DNA of 64,000 nt from positions 80,374 through 144,373 of the forward strand of contig WBMW01003963.1 of the NCBI GenBank assembly GCA_013396635.1, in the 5' to 3' direction. Shown here piece by piece: positions 36,301 to 51,300 of the stretch. Every line of letters starts with the position of its first letter. The stretch's first letter is position 1. The notes under the pieces were generated by a model. That model did no database searches, had not been told where the DNA came from, and saw only the letters and a program-made list of their open reading frames with translations. Both the position numbers and the translations under genes were made by a program. The stretch comes from Penelope pileata. Its lineage: Eukaryota; Chordata; Aves; Galliformes; Cracidae.

Positions 36301-39300
36301 CAACAACAAAAAAACCTATCTTTATTTTCCCTGTACCCAGAACTCTCAATTCAATAAGAGCTTTTTGTCCCTGCTTTTATAACTAGTCTGCAGTTGGTGA
36401 GTCACTCTTTTGTGTGTTGATGATGCTAGCTATTGTAAAACAGTGAATTCTGAGTTTTGTTTTTCTTCCAGATAATCATTTTTGGTTTTTACCTTGCTCT
36501 TTTTCATTGTATATGCCAGTGCTGTTACTAATTTAGAATAAGTTTTAGGCATTTAGGAGACATACATACATACATATATATTTGCAAATTTGACTATATA
36601 TTTTACAGTAAGTAGAACAGTAAATCTGTCAAAAACTTTTTGAATTCAGTGTAATCAAGGAATAATATGAATGCATTTAATAAAAAATAATGTACTAGTT
36701 TGTTTAGAGAGATTGGGAAAACATGCAATTATACTAATTTTGTGAATTTTTTGTTAGCCTTGGAATTACAATTAAATCCAGCCTGCTTTGGTTGCTGAGC
36801 AGGACTTTTGCCAGTTTGACCCGTTAAACCGTCTGGCTGGTTTGATTCCCCTGGCCAAATAGCCTGCAGCTAGTGATAAGCTGCAGTACAGTATGCATTG
36901 TGAGAGTATGGCGTGGGATCAAATCATGTGTGAGGTACAGCTTGGTTCACCAACCTACAGAGTATGGATTTGTTGGCTTTATTTTGCTCAGTCTTTGTGA
37001 GTACACTTCGCTGCTGTACTCAACCTTTGAATCTTTTTCCTTTATGCTGTAGTTCTCAAGGTGTCACAGTTAGCCTCAATGCTACATCTGGCATGTTTAC
37101 ATCATACGAACTCTCTGGGAGCATCAACGACCAATCAATTGAACATGAGTCCGAGTACAACCAAGGAGAAGATGAAATTGGTTATGACAAATCTGAAGCA
37201 CCTGAAGAGTATGCTTCAGAGTATGCAGAGGAAGGACACTATGAAGGCAATGATCCTGAACTGACAGAAGACCAAATTGAATATGGGGAAGAGCCCGGAG
37301 AAGATGATGAAGTGCTAGACCTTGAAATCAATGAACCTCTAGATGAATTTCCAGTGAGTTTCTTTCTATTGTATCTTCAAAGATAACATTGCTTCACGTG
37401 CATAAGGTTTCAGACTGATTTGAAATCTGTTTACCTCCCTAGGGAGGAGGGGAAATTAGACCTATTATCACTGTCTGCCAGTTTCTTTATCTAGGCTGTG
37501 ACAAAGTTTGTGTTGACAGCTTGTTTGGCGGTAGGTAATGCTCCTTTGTCATGCTGGAAGGCAGTTGAGAATCGTGACCTTGAGGATTGTATCCTTAAGG
37601 AAGAAAACAGCTTTGTGTGGTGGAGATACACTGCCAATTGTTAGAAGTACTTAATGCAAAAGCTTTTATCCAGGCTTTAGACAAGATCTGATAAAGTCCT
37701 TCGAAGGTGAAAAGATTATTGACCTGCTAAAGACATCTTTAAGGTGCTAATATCCCAAAGTGATTGATGTCCTGCTTGTTCATCCTTTTTGTAACTGAGA
37801 AGTGTCTAAACCTGAATAAAGAGATTGGAGGTTAGTTCAGAAAATGTCACCTGCATAATTTGGTATAATTTGAACAGTGTATTAGAGGACATGTGCTGGC
37901 ATTAATTGCTAGGTAAATGATATAATCTTAATTAACACTGTATGTGATCAGTGAGATGTCTTAAAACATCAGCAAACTCATTGAGAGGAAGTTTTTGCTC
38001 TCCTTTATTGTTCAAAATTACACAGAATTACTCAGAATTGTGCAGAATGTAACTCATTCATGTATAAATTATCTCAGTCTCCTAAGAATGTTTATTTTTG
38101 GACTAAAACCTGATGTTAATGTATATGTGCTATAGGTGCATATTTACTTTGGAAAGAAATTACTGCAGTTTTTGCTTCATGAATTTATAATCAAAGGATA
38201 TAGAATCTATACGATGATGGTATTGTTGGTTATGAAAATGCTTTGGTTATATTTTTTATAATATTGATTATTTATAATGTTTAAATTATTTTCTAGTTAA
38301 AAGCCTGGTAATTATACCTCCTATGATCTATCACTTATAATTGTGCCTATCAGAATTCTCATTTATCTTTCAGTTCTGGTAGTGATAGCAATACAAACAG
38401 AACCCATTTCTTGATAGTTTTGTTCTTTCTGTAAAGGTGACCTATGTCATAACACCTTGCGTGATTGTTTTAGGATGAAGATTACATGCAGTCATACAAC
38501 GAACAAGCAATGGAAGAACAAGAAGAATATACAGCTGATGAGGAGCTGGAAGAATCCCAGGCAATGACAAATGAATCAGAAGAGGTATGTTGTGAATTTA
38601 ATGGAAAATCAAATTAATGAGTTGTTTCAGAATCTGAATTTATAGAATTGACAATGTTGCTGGGTAAGCACTTACGCAGCTTTGCCACTGTTGAATTATT
38701 GGTAGCATTATTCTTTATCTAAGATGAACTGTGATAGCATCTACGTTGTTGGGTATATCAGGTCCCCTCTGCTCCTTGGACTGGAAGTATTGAGAGAGTT
38801 CAGAGTGTCCGTGTTTAGTCTTAGATTTGGCATTAGAAATTTTATAAGTGCTTTTGGGTAGGAGAATGATAATAATAGTGCATCATGGTTAGGCTGTTTA
38901 AAATCTCTAGTAGCTATGGTGCATCACTCTCCAGATGGATAATTTGAGAGCAGTGGCAGAGCTTTCAGGTATTCCATTTTGAGGAGGAGTGAGAACATGA
39001 AATGTTCTGTATGTTAGAAAGGAAAAGGTGAAATCTTAGGTTTGAAAGGACCTGTATTGGGAGAGAAATTTTTGTGAGGTTTATTATATATTTATTTGAT
39101 TAGGAAAGAGGGTGAGTTTCTTCATTTACAAGAAGGAAGCTCATGGGAAAAGCTAGCAAGTATACGTTCACTGGCTGCAGCCTGAAACGATGATATCATA
39201 CCTGTTACTAACTTGCCTTCCCCACCAAGTACTAGCTGCGAAGGGATTTTTTTATTCCTTTTTCCACCAGGAATCTGGTTTCATATTACTTTTATCCAGA

Positions 39301-42300
39301 TCTTAATTAAATAGGGTTGAGTGTAATACCTGCTGAGAAGTGTAGTCAGAGTGTGCTCCCTCTTTGGAGACTGAACTCATCAGAAAACTAATTCCTCAAA
39401 GACACAACAGCATTCTTCTGCAAGGTTCTAGCAAATGAGTGTGCTGTGATACTCTCTGGTTGTGTCAAGCTTAAAATAACATTCTTTAATAGAAGAGCAG
39501 AGACACATTGCAAGAGCCTGCTTGTATTGTTTACTCTTGCAAGTGGGACATCCTGTACCAAGTATATCTTAAACATGACTTATTTCCTAAATATTAAATC
39601 TGCCTTGCCAAAAAACAGTACAACACTTAACTACATTTTGTCCATTCAAACCGTTTCCTTCTGTTGTTCTAAAAGTAGTCTGATGCACTGTCTGCAGCCA
39701 CAGGCTCTCTGAGATGGTAAAAGCACTGCACGTTCTGTAAACTTAAGTACGTAGCTGATCTTCACTGTCAAAATTACTGCTTAAAAAAAGCACAACTTTA
39801 TTTTTGGACTATAAAGTAGTCAGGAGCTCTATAATAAATGTCTATTTCAGAGTTGCATTGCTTTCATACAAGAGGCAGCATTAATGCATTTTAATTGAAT
39901 TTGTTAATAGGATATTTAGAGCACTTGCTCTTCATGTAATGCGAATGTTCTGGCTGCATCTTCATTCTCTTGATCTATGTTCTGGATTTATCCTCATGAC
40001 TTGCAGATTACAACAGGTGTTTTTTTTCCAAGATAGTGCTGTTATTTTGTTTCTTTATTATTCCAGATGTATTTTATTTACACTTGTCTGTAGGCTTCTG
40101 ATTTGACTCTCCCAATGAGCGTACCACAAGGAGAGAGAACGTTTGCAGAGTGTGTGTTTCTGTGTATGACATAGACACGTGCCTCTAACTCCAAATATTT
40201 TTATTTTGATTTGAATGTTACATAACAGACACTTCAATTAAATCTCAGAACGTTCACAGCTTGTAAATGAGGGCATTTGTTGGCATTCTCCTGTAGAAAA
40301 TAAAGCACAAGGCTGGAGCTGTAAAATATGAAGTAAACTGTGTTGTTTTTTGATTGAAATGTAACATCTCAGTAATAAAAAGAGTGAATGATAGGGACAA
40401 GTGTTTTAAAGTGTCGTATTTTAAGCAATTTCCATGGTGCACACACAAAAACCCCAAACAAATAGAACATCGTACTATAGTGAATGGAATTTTTTTTTTA
40501 AAGTCAAGAGAAAATCCAGCCAGCCATAGGATTGGAACTTGATGGGGAAAACTGATGAACCAGAAGTGAAAGACCTGTTAAGAGTGGCACTCAAATGGGA
40601 TGTGGGAAGGAGAGGCAGGCTAGATCCCTTTCAGGGCATGCTTTTTCACTTGGTACTTAATTTCAAACAGTGCTTGGAACTTGGATTTTGAATTATGGTA
40701 ACATTCTTTGTGGAGCTTCCTTGAAAACTGTAGCAGTGCTTCAGAAAACCTTTTTACCTTCGCAAGGTACAAAGGAAAACTGGCTGCCTAGGTGTTTCAG
40801 CAGCAAACAGATCACACAGAATCACAGATTCACCACAAATGTGATGGAGCAGTCAGTTACATGAGTTATGTCCTAAATATTTTTTAGAGGCATGATATAA
40901 CTAATTATTTCTACAAAATATTCATAAAATGTGTTAGAATTCATAACTTCTTTGTCATTTTAATATTGGAGCTAATCTTCTGTGAAGTCAGTGATGGAGG
41001 TTTCTCGCTGCATACATCTCAACCACATCTTGAGTTCTGCTGATAAGAAATGATCAGGACTTAAATCAAAATATTTCAAAAAGAAATGCTGCATGCTTGT
41101 TTTCTTTTGATAAAATACAGGCTTAAAAAAAAAACAACAAAAAATGTGTATGTTTGTTGTGATTGTTCCATCTGTGTTTAGTTGAAACTCGAGCATTTTA
41201 CTTCTTTTGTCTGAGTTTGAAAATACTGTCTTTTAGCTTTAAAGACAATGATGAAAAATTGCAAATCACAGTCAAATTGTAAATGTAATTTTGAAAAAAT
41301 GTTTAGAAACTGTTCTATAGTCCCATCTTCCATCTGTGGAGTGGAGGTGTCCTTGGAATAGGTGTAACATCCTCTTATCTGCTCTCTGCTATTTCTTTAT
41401 CCCTTAGGATTGGGCAGTTGCTGCTCTGTGTTAGCAGATAAGCAGGGGCTACCAGAGGCCAACAAATTCATGAAATATTTTTCTGATTTCTAAGCTTTCT
41501 TGTGGAAGGGATATGGTTTAGCCTTTACAATGCTTACCTGGTTTGTACATCTTAGCACTCTGGCAAAAAGCTCTCCTGAATGCTTGCCAGTCCCATGTTT
41601 AGGATCCTGAACTATGACCAGCAGTTAGCATGCTGACTGGTGCTCCTGCTTTCCTTGGGCTTTCAGTGTCTGTTATCAGTCCTGCAGCTGCCTGGTAAGC
41701 TGTCTGGGCAGGAACGCTCATTCTTGCTCTGTAGTAGATCATAACTCAGCGTGGGGAGTTCTGGTTGGTGACTGGGGTTTACAACGTAATTATCTAATGA
41801 GGATGGCAGGAGAAAGGTCATTATTTTTTGCTCATAATGAAAAATCAGCAAAGCTCTTTGGTAGCTTTGTGCAAGGTGTCGTAATGGGAAACGTTAAGCT
41901 CCCTTTGAGGAGAGCTGCCAAGAAGCCTTGGCTGGCTAGTCCAGTCAAGTGACCTCAAGTGGCTGTTCAAGGGCTGTTCCTGTGTATGCAGAGATATTCA
42001 CGATTAGCTAGTATTAATTAGAATCCTTTAAGTACTGTTATCTATTAATTCTGCACCCGTGCTTGTGTTCGTTCCTGTCTAAATTTCTTCTGAAAAGCAG
42101 CATCCATTCATATACTGTAATACTGGGAAAATAACTCACCCTGTTATGCTAAGATGATAGAAGAGATGATCAAAAGGAGGCATGAATGCTACAACTACTG
42201 AACAAATTGTGGGGGAAGAGCGTGTGCTCCTACACAGCTCCAACAACCCTTTCTGGAGCTGTGTGTAGAGAACATATGGTTGGCTGTCTGACATGCTTGT

Positions 42301-45300
42301 GTCCCCGTTGCAGCTAACAGAAATCCCTCAATAATATGCCTAATCAGACTTGGCCATGGGTCAGGTAGCGTTCTCCAGTGTTGCCTTTCCTTTGTGCCTG
42401 CTTTTTCATTAGCTCCTTTGATTATTTTTTTTATCATTAATAGTTAACCCTGATATGGCTGTTGTTTGCTAAGAGGTGGCGTGAGCATTCTGCTGATGAA
42501 TGATGTGAGTTAGACTCGAAAGACTACAGAACCGGTATCAAGTGGCTAAGAAAAATAGAATGATGCTGCTCTAGAAAAGTTAGAGAAATGTGTTTTATTT
42601 TTGCACAGGAAAGTAGTTATCTTGTACTCTGCTACAATTTGCATTTTATTCAGAATGAGTTTCTTTCTTGGAATGAATAAGTAGTGAAAGTAGTGAAAGG
42701 CAACAGTTTCCATAGGTATTTTCTGTAGCATTTCATCAAGGTATTTTAAGATTTCTGGGGACAGTGCAGGCCACGTTAACCATTCCAAGCCTGGTTCTGC
42801 AGTCTGAACTGCACATAGAGCCTGGCACAAGTAACTGTAGTGCTCATAGATGAAATTACATGGCTGAGGCCTGACCTTAATAAATAAGTGGAATCCCAAC
42901 ACAGCTTTTAAGAGGTTTGGACATGAAGAATGGAGGTGTTGAGGATTTGTATTCTGAAGTAGAGCAGGAGGCTCAGCATAGTGAGACCTTGTCTCACAAA
43001 GCAACCGGTCCCATTCTGACTTACAGATCCTGAAGGAAGACAAGCCCTGGAAGAGTAAAATTATGCATTTTATGATATCTTAAAGCATAGATTTGATGGA
43101 GGTATTGCTGTGCCTTTCCCTTCTGGGAGTCTTTTTTTTTGGAAGTAAAATGCTAACTTTCTCCCTTTTTGTTGTTAGTTTTTATTAAACAGTGTGAACG
43201 TTTCTTCCCTCATTAATATGCTGCCTTTGTTCCATGAGCTGTAACTGCCTTTCCTCTGAGGTGGTTTGATTTCACATGGATATGTTAATCAGACCAGTTG
43301 TTCTCAATTTGGGTTTGCTTTTGAGGCTTGCATTTTTTTCAGTCTTGAAGGTCTTTCTTTGCCTGTGATCCTGTCTGTTGTTTTTAACTGTATTATTTGA
43401 TATGATCAAGTCTGTGTATACAATAAATATCTCTAAAAATTATAAGGCTTAAAGCTTTTTGTCAACTTAGGCTATTTGGTTAGCTTTACCTTGAAGCATT
43501 TTTACAAAGTCAGGCAGTGCAGTGCTTGAATATGTGCTTAGAATGGATGAAACGCAATCTGAAAGAAGGAAATGGTAAATTGAAAATGGGGTGGGATCAG
43601 TAGCCCACTGAATGCCAGTAACTAAGCATACAGATGTCTTCACCAGCCTGAAGATGGTGAAACTTTGAGCTTGAGTTCTTACAGTGCACAGTCTTCTGAA
43701 AGTTGGGAATGTCTTGCCGGATTCTGTCTCTTCTTATGATTTTTTTGATAAAATTGGGCTCCTGGATGCTGAAATTTGCAGCCTCTTGCACCATTCTGCT
43801 ATTAATTCCTTTCTCGATGTTTGACTTAGCATCTGTCTGCCAGACTGACACGCTTTGCCTTTTTCATATAAATTACTGCACCAATCTGGTTAACGAGAAG
43901 ATTGAACCATTTCTTGTGTGTTATATTTCATTCTCTTTTTAACTGTCCTTAAGCAGCATAAAAGTTGTGATGTATTTATTGACTCTACAAAGAATTAAAT
44001 TGTGTGTACGGTCTCTAAGAAATGAGCAGGTAGGCTTCTACAAAGAATAGCCAAATCTACAGTAACCAAATATTTTATGGAAAATCATACTACATTAGAG
44101 CATTTTTAATTTTCAATTCCAGAAATTAAATATAACTTGTGTGACTTTCTAAGCATTAATTTTATCTTGCCAGTGCAGGAAATGACATTTGTATATTTTA
44201 ATTTGAAAATGAGGAATCCATTTTCGTTTGGGACATTTTCATCTAAATAAATGTTCTCTGTAACAGAGAGAATTGGAAAGTAAATGAGGACAAAGGAGTA
44301 GCATTCCAATATACAAATCGAGCGTATTCAAATGTTATGCAATCATTTTATCCATTCCTCAGTTGCTGAATTAAGTCTGAGAAATGTTCAAGGAGCAGAA
44401 GAAGTAAAGACAAGTACAGTCATATGTTCCTAGAGGACTAAAAGTGGGAAATGTGAGGTTATCTTTATTTTTTTTCTCCAACATGCTACTGATAGTTAAT
44501 GGATAAGTTAATAAATATTTAGTGTTTGGCTTACTTGAGTCTGGTGGTATCCCAGGCTTGCATCTAAGTCAGTGCAGTGATAGAATGCTGCTTTGTGTGC
44601 AAAAGCAGCTGGTAATCAGGTGGTGGTTCTTAGTGCAGACTCCATACCCCTTAGAGTATTGCTGCATAGTAAGTTTTCTCAGTAGATATTACCATATAAT
44701 TTATTATGTTCTGTGTCTGTATTTTTTAAGTGTTAAACCTTAATAGTCATTGAGATTTCATGATGTATAATGGCAGCAAAATTAGTATAGAGGAATTTTT
44801 AAAGAAAACTTTTTTTTTTCGTTTTTTTGAATCTTACTGATTTCAAGAAAGGAGATTTTTTCAGTTTGCATGTCCTCTGTATTTTGTGATTCAGGCAGCT
44901 ATTGAATCCCTGGAACTTCAAGAAGAAACAAAAGAGGAATCTGATGAAGAGGAAGATGATGATGAAGAGTCTGGACGATTACGTTTCAAAACTGAACGGA
45001 AAGAAGGAACAATAATTAGGCTCTCAGATGTGACAAGAGAAAGGAGAAACATTCCAGAAACTTTGGGTGAGATTCTGTGGCAATGGACTATTTTGAAGAG
45101 CTATAATAAAAGAAACTTAAGAAGCTTTATAGAACTTGTAGAAATTAGTTTGTTGAAAGGCAATAGCCATCTTCTAACTTTGGACAGCTTGGATGCAGGC
45201 CAGTCTAAGTCATTTATAGTATGCTTAGTGTCTGCTTCCTTGGTGGTAATGTTTAAGCTTAAAATATTTTGAAAACAGTGCAGTGTTTGTTCACTGACAC

Positions 45301-48300
45301 TTTTGTGGTGTCTTCAGAAGCCTTCCTGTTTTCAGGCAGTCTGATCTTTGTTTCACTGCTTATTGTGGTGAAATAGATTTTAAGGAATTCCTTGAAACTT
45401 TCTTGCCTGGAAGATTTTCACTTTATAGCACAGACCTTGTTATGTGTGTTCTGCTGTCAAATGGCTGCATGTTTGCTTTCTTCCCACTCAGGAATATGGG
45501 TATGCTATGAACCTAATGTGTTCCTAATGTGAGAAATTGACACTTAGTTCCAGAAGAAGCAGTAGATATGCAACTTTTCTGCATCTGCCCTGTTTTAGTC
45601 TGTAAATACAATAATGTTGGTTTAATGCTTTTTGAGGCTTTGAGAGTTCAAGACCCTTTATACTGAGTATCTAATCCTGGAGTTTCTAAAATTCTGACGT
45701 ACCCCTGCTGGGCTGGGATAACTATTGCCTCCTCTTGTAGTGCTTACAGTGGTAATGTCCCTCCCACCCCCCCAAGTCAAATTAAAAAGATAACAGTGAG
45801 ATGAGCAAGATGGATAGAAGTCAAATTTTGCTTTCTGAAAGGCATACCGTTCTCATAGTTTTGTTACTGAATAAAAACATCAATTTAAAGACTCAGACCT
45901 TTTGAAGAGAATCAAGGTATGTGAGAGAGAGGAGAGCTGGTAATGGAGGCAAATTGTCAGGCTAATTGTCAGACATCACTGGAAGAAGATGCCTTTTGAT
46001 ATTTATAAGTTTTGCCAGGCTGTAGGCATGAATTTTTCACGGAGGATTGCTTTAAGATGGATGCAGCACAGCCTGAACTTGGTATCCAGGTGCTTCTGCT
46101 TGCTTTCCAGATGAGACAGTGTCTTTGGCAGCAGAGAGTTTTGAAATTACGTTCCCAGGGTGCTTACCTAGATCACAAGGACTTGTCCTGATGAAATTTT
46201 CCCTTGCCTGGCAATAGGTGTTAGTTGTAGTGATTTTTCTCTGTGTGGTTTATTCTTTCTCCTCCTCCTATAATTTGCTTGCAAGGGATTTGGGCTCTTA
46301 CTGTGCATGCAAAAATTGAGAAGCAAAAAGTCAACTGCAGAGGCTGAACTAGATGATCACAGTAGCATTGTGGCTGTGCTTTGAGAGAGACATCAGCGGA
46401 TGATTTTGAATCGAGTTCTTTCTCATCCATCATTCATATTTAGCATATAGTTCTTGCTATTTTAGGCAAAGTGTATGTTGAAGGCCCTCTTTTCACATTG
46501 TTTTCATAATTGGCTATTCATTGATACCTGATTATGATTAATAGGGAACCCTCTAGAGAAGTTCAGACAAAAGTAACCTATATGGATGGGATATTTCAGC
46601 TGAGATGCATTCCACGTGTTTTCAGCCATAAAGCAGTGTATCTATACGAAAGGTGCTGGTAGCTTTACAGCACAGGATCTTTGAAAAATGAGTACATTGA
46701 AATAATAGTGAGATGACTGACAGTTGCATGCATTTTCATGTATTTGTGGTTTTACTCTGTAGTTTAATGTAGAAATGAGACTAGCTGATGAGAAGATCTA
46801 CACTAGAGCTCAAATTTTAAGTGATTTTAGGGTTACGTTTGCTTTTGTGGATAATTTGGACTGTGGCTCTGACTTAAAAGGAAAAAGTGATGCAAATGCA
46901 GATGAATCTATAAACAACTTTTTTAATCTGGTCTTTGGACAAAATACAGTCTCACTGTTGTGAAATGGTTTCTCTTCATCCTAGTTTTGTGTGATAATTG
47001 GTTGATCAAGGCACTGAGTGACTGATCACATAGCATAAAGTTAAGCAGCAAAAAATATTTTGTTTGCTTATGAGATTATAGAGCAGAGCTTGAGACACTA
47101 CTGATTTAAAAATGAAACTTCATTGTAGAGCTGCATCTCCTCACTTTAAAATCTGAACATAGTTGAGAAAACACTTACAGCGAAATTAACATTTCAGTTG
47201 AAGTTACAAACGTAATTTCCATCCTGTCACATTTTGGTGACCTTTTGTGACAGCTTGTCTCTATTGGAGGAGTGCATTCTTACTTGCTGATTAAAGATGT
47301 CATTTGAAACCATTTTATTACTGGGGATACTGATATTAATCTTGACACTCAGAGACACTGGAAAAATAATTGCTGATTCACTGCATTAACTGTGTGCCTG
47401 TGAGAGAACTGTACAGTCAAGATTAGAGTGATGTAAAAATAGAGTATTCTCATAAAGGTAGCTGAGGTCTTTCCTAAATATTTTGTTATGCAAGATTAAG
47501 TAAGTAGTGGTATTGAAGAGTGCGAGAAGAGATATTGTAGAACAAACTAGGCAATTTCTAGAAATGTTGAAATTATCATCTTTGGTGAGAAATGTATAAC
47601 TTTTAGCGCATGCCATTGAACTCTTCACTGAGTTGGAACTGTCATTCTGCTGTGGATCCACTTAACCATAAAAGAATATGGGGAAAAAAAGAAAAAGTTT
47701 TGGCATTACCAAGCTAAAACATTCTTGCTGTAGCTAATTAAAAGCAAAACAAAGCAACAACAACAAACCCCAAAAACAAAAGCCTACTCTTCTGCAGACT
47801 CCCTTGCAAACTGGTAACAATGGTTATTATTTGAGGAACTATTTTCTGCTGTGTTCTCATTGGTTTGTGTTCCCAGTGATAGCTAGTGGCTGAGATTTCA
47901 GGCAAGAACAGGAAATTAAGATGAACGATTTCACTGTAATCCTGTTGCACTGTGTGCAGAAGAACATTGTGCAATAGGTTACAAGTCTGGATGATGGGGA
48001 GAAAAAAACAGGCAAAGAGTTGCTGTCCTTCTCAATTTAGATTGCATATGTGTGTCTACATACATATGTAGATATATATAGTTTTTCATTGCTGTACTGG
48101 AATGTGATTTATGTTGCAAATCTCTGCGTTATCTGTTCAGAACGATGGGGATTCTGGGATTCTCAAGCCTGGGAATTTGAGTCCCTGTTCTCACTGGGAG
48201 CCTCCCAAGGCGTAGCTGAGAGACCTCTGCTCAGGGCTGGCGTGGGCAGGTGCCCCTGCACACATTGTCCAGGGGAGTGTGGAGAGGGAGGAAGGGGACG

Positions 48301-51300
48301 TTGAAGCTAAAAACTTCTCAAAGCATGCCCAGGATGCTCTTCGGGCTTTGGACCCCCCTCTGGTTAAAGGAAGGAGAGCTGTTGTTTTGCAATGTAGTGG
48401 CACTGTTTCTGGCTAAGTATATGGCAGCTGGGGATCTTTCTTTCCTGCAGACCAGCTAAAGCCCAATGTTTATCTGTGTGAAGGGCTAGCTTGCCAAGAA
48501 ACCAAAGTTGCTTCAGATGTGGACAGGAAGGAGGCTCGAAATGACAGCTCTGTTATTCCCAGCTTTTTCCACTCCTGACAGCAAAGGATGGATAAGGCAA
48601 TTGTTTTAGTTGCATCTAATGTTTTTGATTGCATTGAACAAGAGGACAATTGCCATGGATTACTGATCAAAATCTAGGCATTTAATTCCATACTAAGACT
48701 TGAGAGAGTGTGGTTCCTTGCCCCTGGTCTGTGCATGATCTGAGGTTTTCCTGATGAAGCCCTGATGATGGGCTCTGCTGACCTCCCAAGGCTGGTACTA
48801 GGGCAGAGGTGGCACTTCCTGAGAATATCTGGTGTGATTGTAAATTAAGGCTTTACACCACTTACTTCTGGTGTCAGAAGAGAGACAAAAGGAGTTAGAG
48901 AAACTTATCTTGTCACTAACACACAGAAATGACATAGGAAACCATGTAGCAGATACTGGGATTTTAGGCAGACTGTCATTTTGTTGTATTCTTGGACAGT
49001 CAGCAAGTTCTAAACTTTTAAGAATTGACGACACCTTTTTTCTGTAGTTGTTGAATACCTCTGAAATCTGGGACATGGAAATTGGCAGCCTTTTAGCTCC
49101 ACTGTGCAGGTGGTATCTCTAGCCAAGTACCAACAGCTGCAGCAGTGGGAATATGCTGTGCTCACCCTTTCCTGCCCTTCTGTCAATCCTCAACTTCAAA
49201 GACTGAGATCACTTACAAAGATATTTAAGGTGGTGGGTTAAGTAGTTTTGGCTATTACACTTGCAAGAAATGTTAATAATTTTCTAATTGCTTTAGTTAT
49301 GTATTTTTGATGGAGTATATGTAGCTATGCAGAGGCATCGTATTAGTGTCTTCAGCTGCCTTAAGACTGCTGTCAGATGGAAAGTGTTTTTGTTCTCATC
49401 TTCAGATGTTGGAGTATTGACAAGTAGCCAGTTTGTGGCAATTGATCTCTGTACCCAGGTTCCTTTAAGAGCAGACTTTTATAAAATGGAAAAATGGAAT
49501 TCTTGTGTTAATTGCCATTCAGGTGAATTCAAGAGACATTTTTATTTGTCAGGAATGCATTTCTTGTAGGCTAATTTAATTTCTCACTTTTAAACATGAA
49601 GGTCAGGTTTCAGAGGTAACGAGAGATCTCACTGGCACATGGCAAAATGCTCAGCTGCATGTTTGGATTTATCTCCTTTAAATAACAGATACGTAATGAG
49701 TGGCACTGCTGGTGGAGTCACAGCATGTTTGCTGAGTTCTGCTGTAGACTATCCCTACGCTTCCAAGTAATTTGATTACCTGGCCCTATTACTGCATAGT
49801 TTTCTCTTAATTTTATCAGCGTCGTTCCAAGTTTCAAAAAAATTTGGCATTCTTCATTCAGTACCATCTGTTGTCTGGTGTTCACCTGTGATGTGGATTG
49901 GGTGGGTGTTATCAGTGGCTGTCTGTCTACCTTGAGCTGAGCACATCATTTGAAGTATTCTCTAAGTGGAATTATCACTTGTGAAGTACAGTTGGTTCTG
50001 TAAAATAGATAAAATAAGTAGTTTGACACTGCAGAAGCCACCTCAGTGACCACAAGTCTTTCTTTGGAGCAGGTCAATGTGCAAAACATTCTTTGGGTTA
50101 AATCTGTTTTTAAGGAAGACTCAATGTGGCCTTGACAGCAACGATTGCTTGGGCTTTCATTGTGCTGCCTGACACTTCTGCAGATAAGTGAGAGGAAAAA
50201 CAAACCTTTTTCTTCGTGTTTGTTTCATTCACCTGCCAGTTTGTGCCTGTGCAGCAGACACAAGTATGTGTGCTTTTTTCCTGTTGAAGGTGTCTTTAAT
50301 GAAATGTTAACATGCCACCTAAAGGAGATCAAAGTGCCTGCAAATTCTGTTAGTTGTGGGGGTGTTTCTGTGGTTCTAGTGTTGTTTGTTCATGACATTT
50401 TCCGTGTTTTCAGCTTGAAGCTAAATTTTTTCCTCCATCTCTGTTTTGTTTTTTAACAGAACTTTCTGCAGAAGCCAAAGCAGCATTACTTGAATTTGAA
50501 GAAAGGGAAAGGCAGCTTAAACAGGGACGGTATGGCTCAAGGAGAGGAGGACGAAGAGGAGGCTCAGTTATGTGCCATGGAATGGGAGAAAGGAGAGACA
50601 ATAATGATAGGGGAAGAATGAAGGATCACAGGCCTGCACTGCTGCCAAACCAGCCATCGACAATGGTACCTTTTAATCCTTAGTATTCTTTGAACATACT
50701 TGGAGGAAATTATGGAGAAAAGGCACTCTAAATCACATGTCTTGATGAAGGTGGAATATATATTCCAACATGCACTTTTTATTCCTTCAGGGCACTGTTA
50801 GGCAAAACAGGCTTTATGCAAGATGGTGATTGTAAAACTATGGAATTAGGCCTGTTTCCAGCCTTGAGGAATCTCAACGCCTCCAAACGAAAACCAAATT
50901 TTGACTCATACACAAATAATGAAGCTTCCTACTGCCTTGCGTGAGCATGGAGGAGTAAGAGAATTCCTCTGAGAAGTCCTCTGAATGCTACATGGGGGCA
51001 TGTTCAGTCCTACCAGTAACTTAGTAAAAAGAAATGTAAAATAACTCTTGCTTTTCTTGAAACTACTTTTTATTGATACTTTACAATTTATTTAATTGGT
51101 ATTCCTACCATACTATTATGGAGGCAAATGGAAATGAAAGCAATCACCACTAGATAAATTACTTTCTTAGGATTTCAGTTGAAATTTAGCTGTTGCTTTT
51201 TTCTGCTTGTACTTTGTATCACAAACTGGAAGCTGTTACTTTTTCCCTTGGAAAAAACCAGCAGGTGTAGGCTCAAAAGGTATCTAAGACTTTTTTTTTA

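Noticed and set aside
36781..36850. tRNA-like boxes (TGGTTGCTGAGCAGG and GGTTTGATTCC) in intron 4
   Set aside because: The B box has a mismatch, the acceptor arms do not pair and no cloverleaf could be drawn; at most a very old tRNA-derived relic.
36864..36886. Hairpin with arms CTGCAGCT/AGCTGCAG
   Set aside because: An 8-bp stem with a 7-base loop is expected by chance many times in 64 kb.
48748..48785. CTGATGA and CTGA boxes suggesting a C/D snoRNA in intron 7
   Set aside because: The boxes are about 30 bases apart, too close for a snoRNA, and there is no terminal stem.
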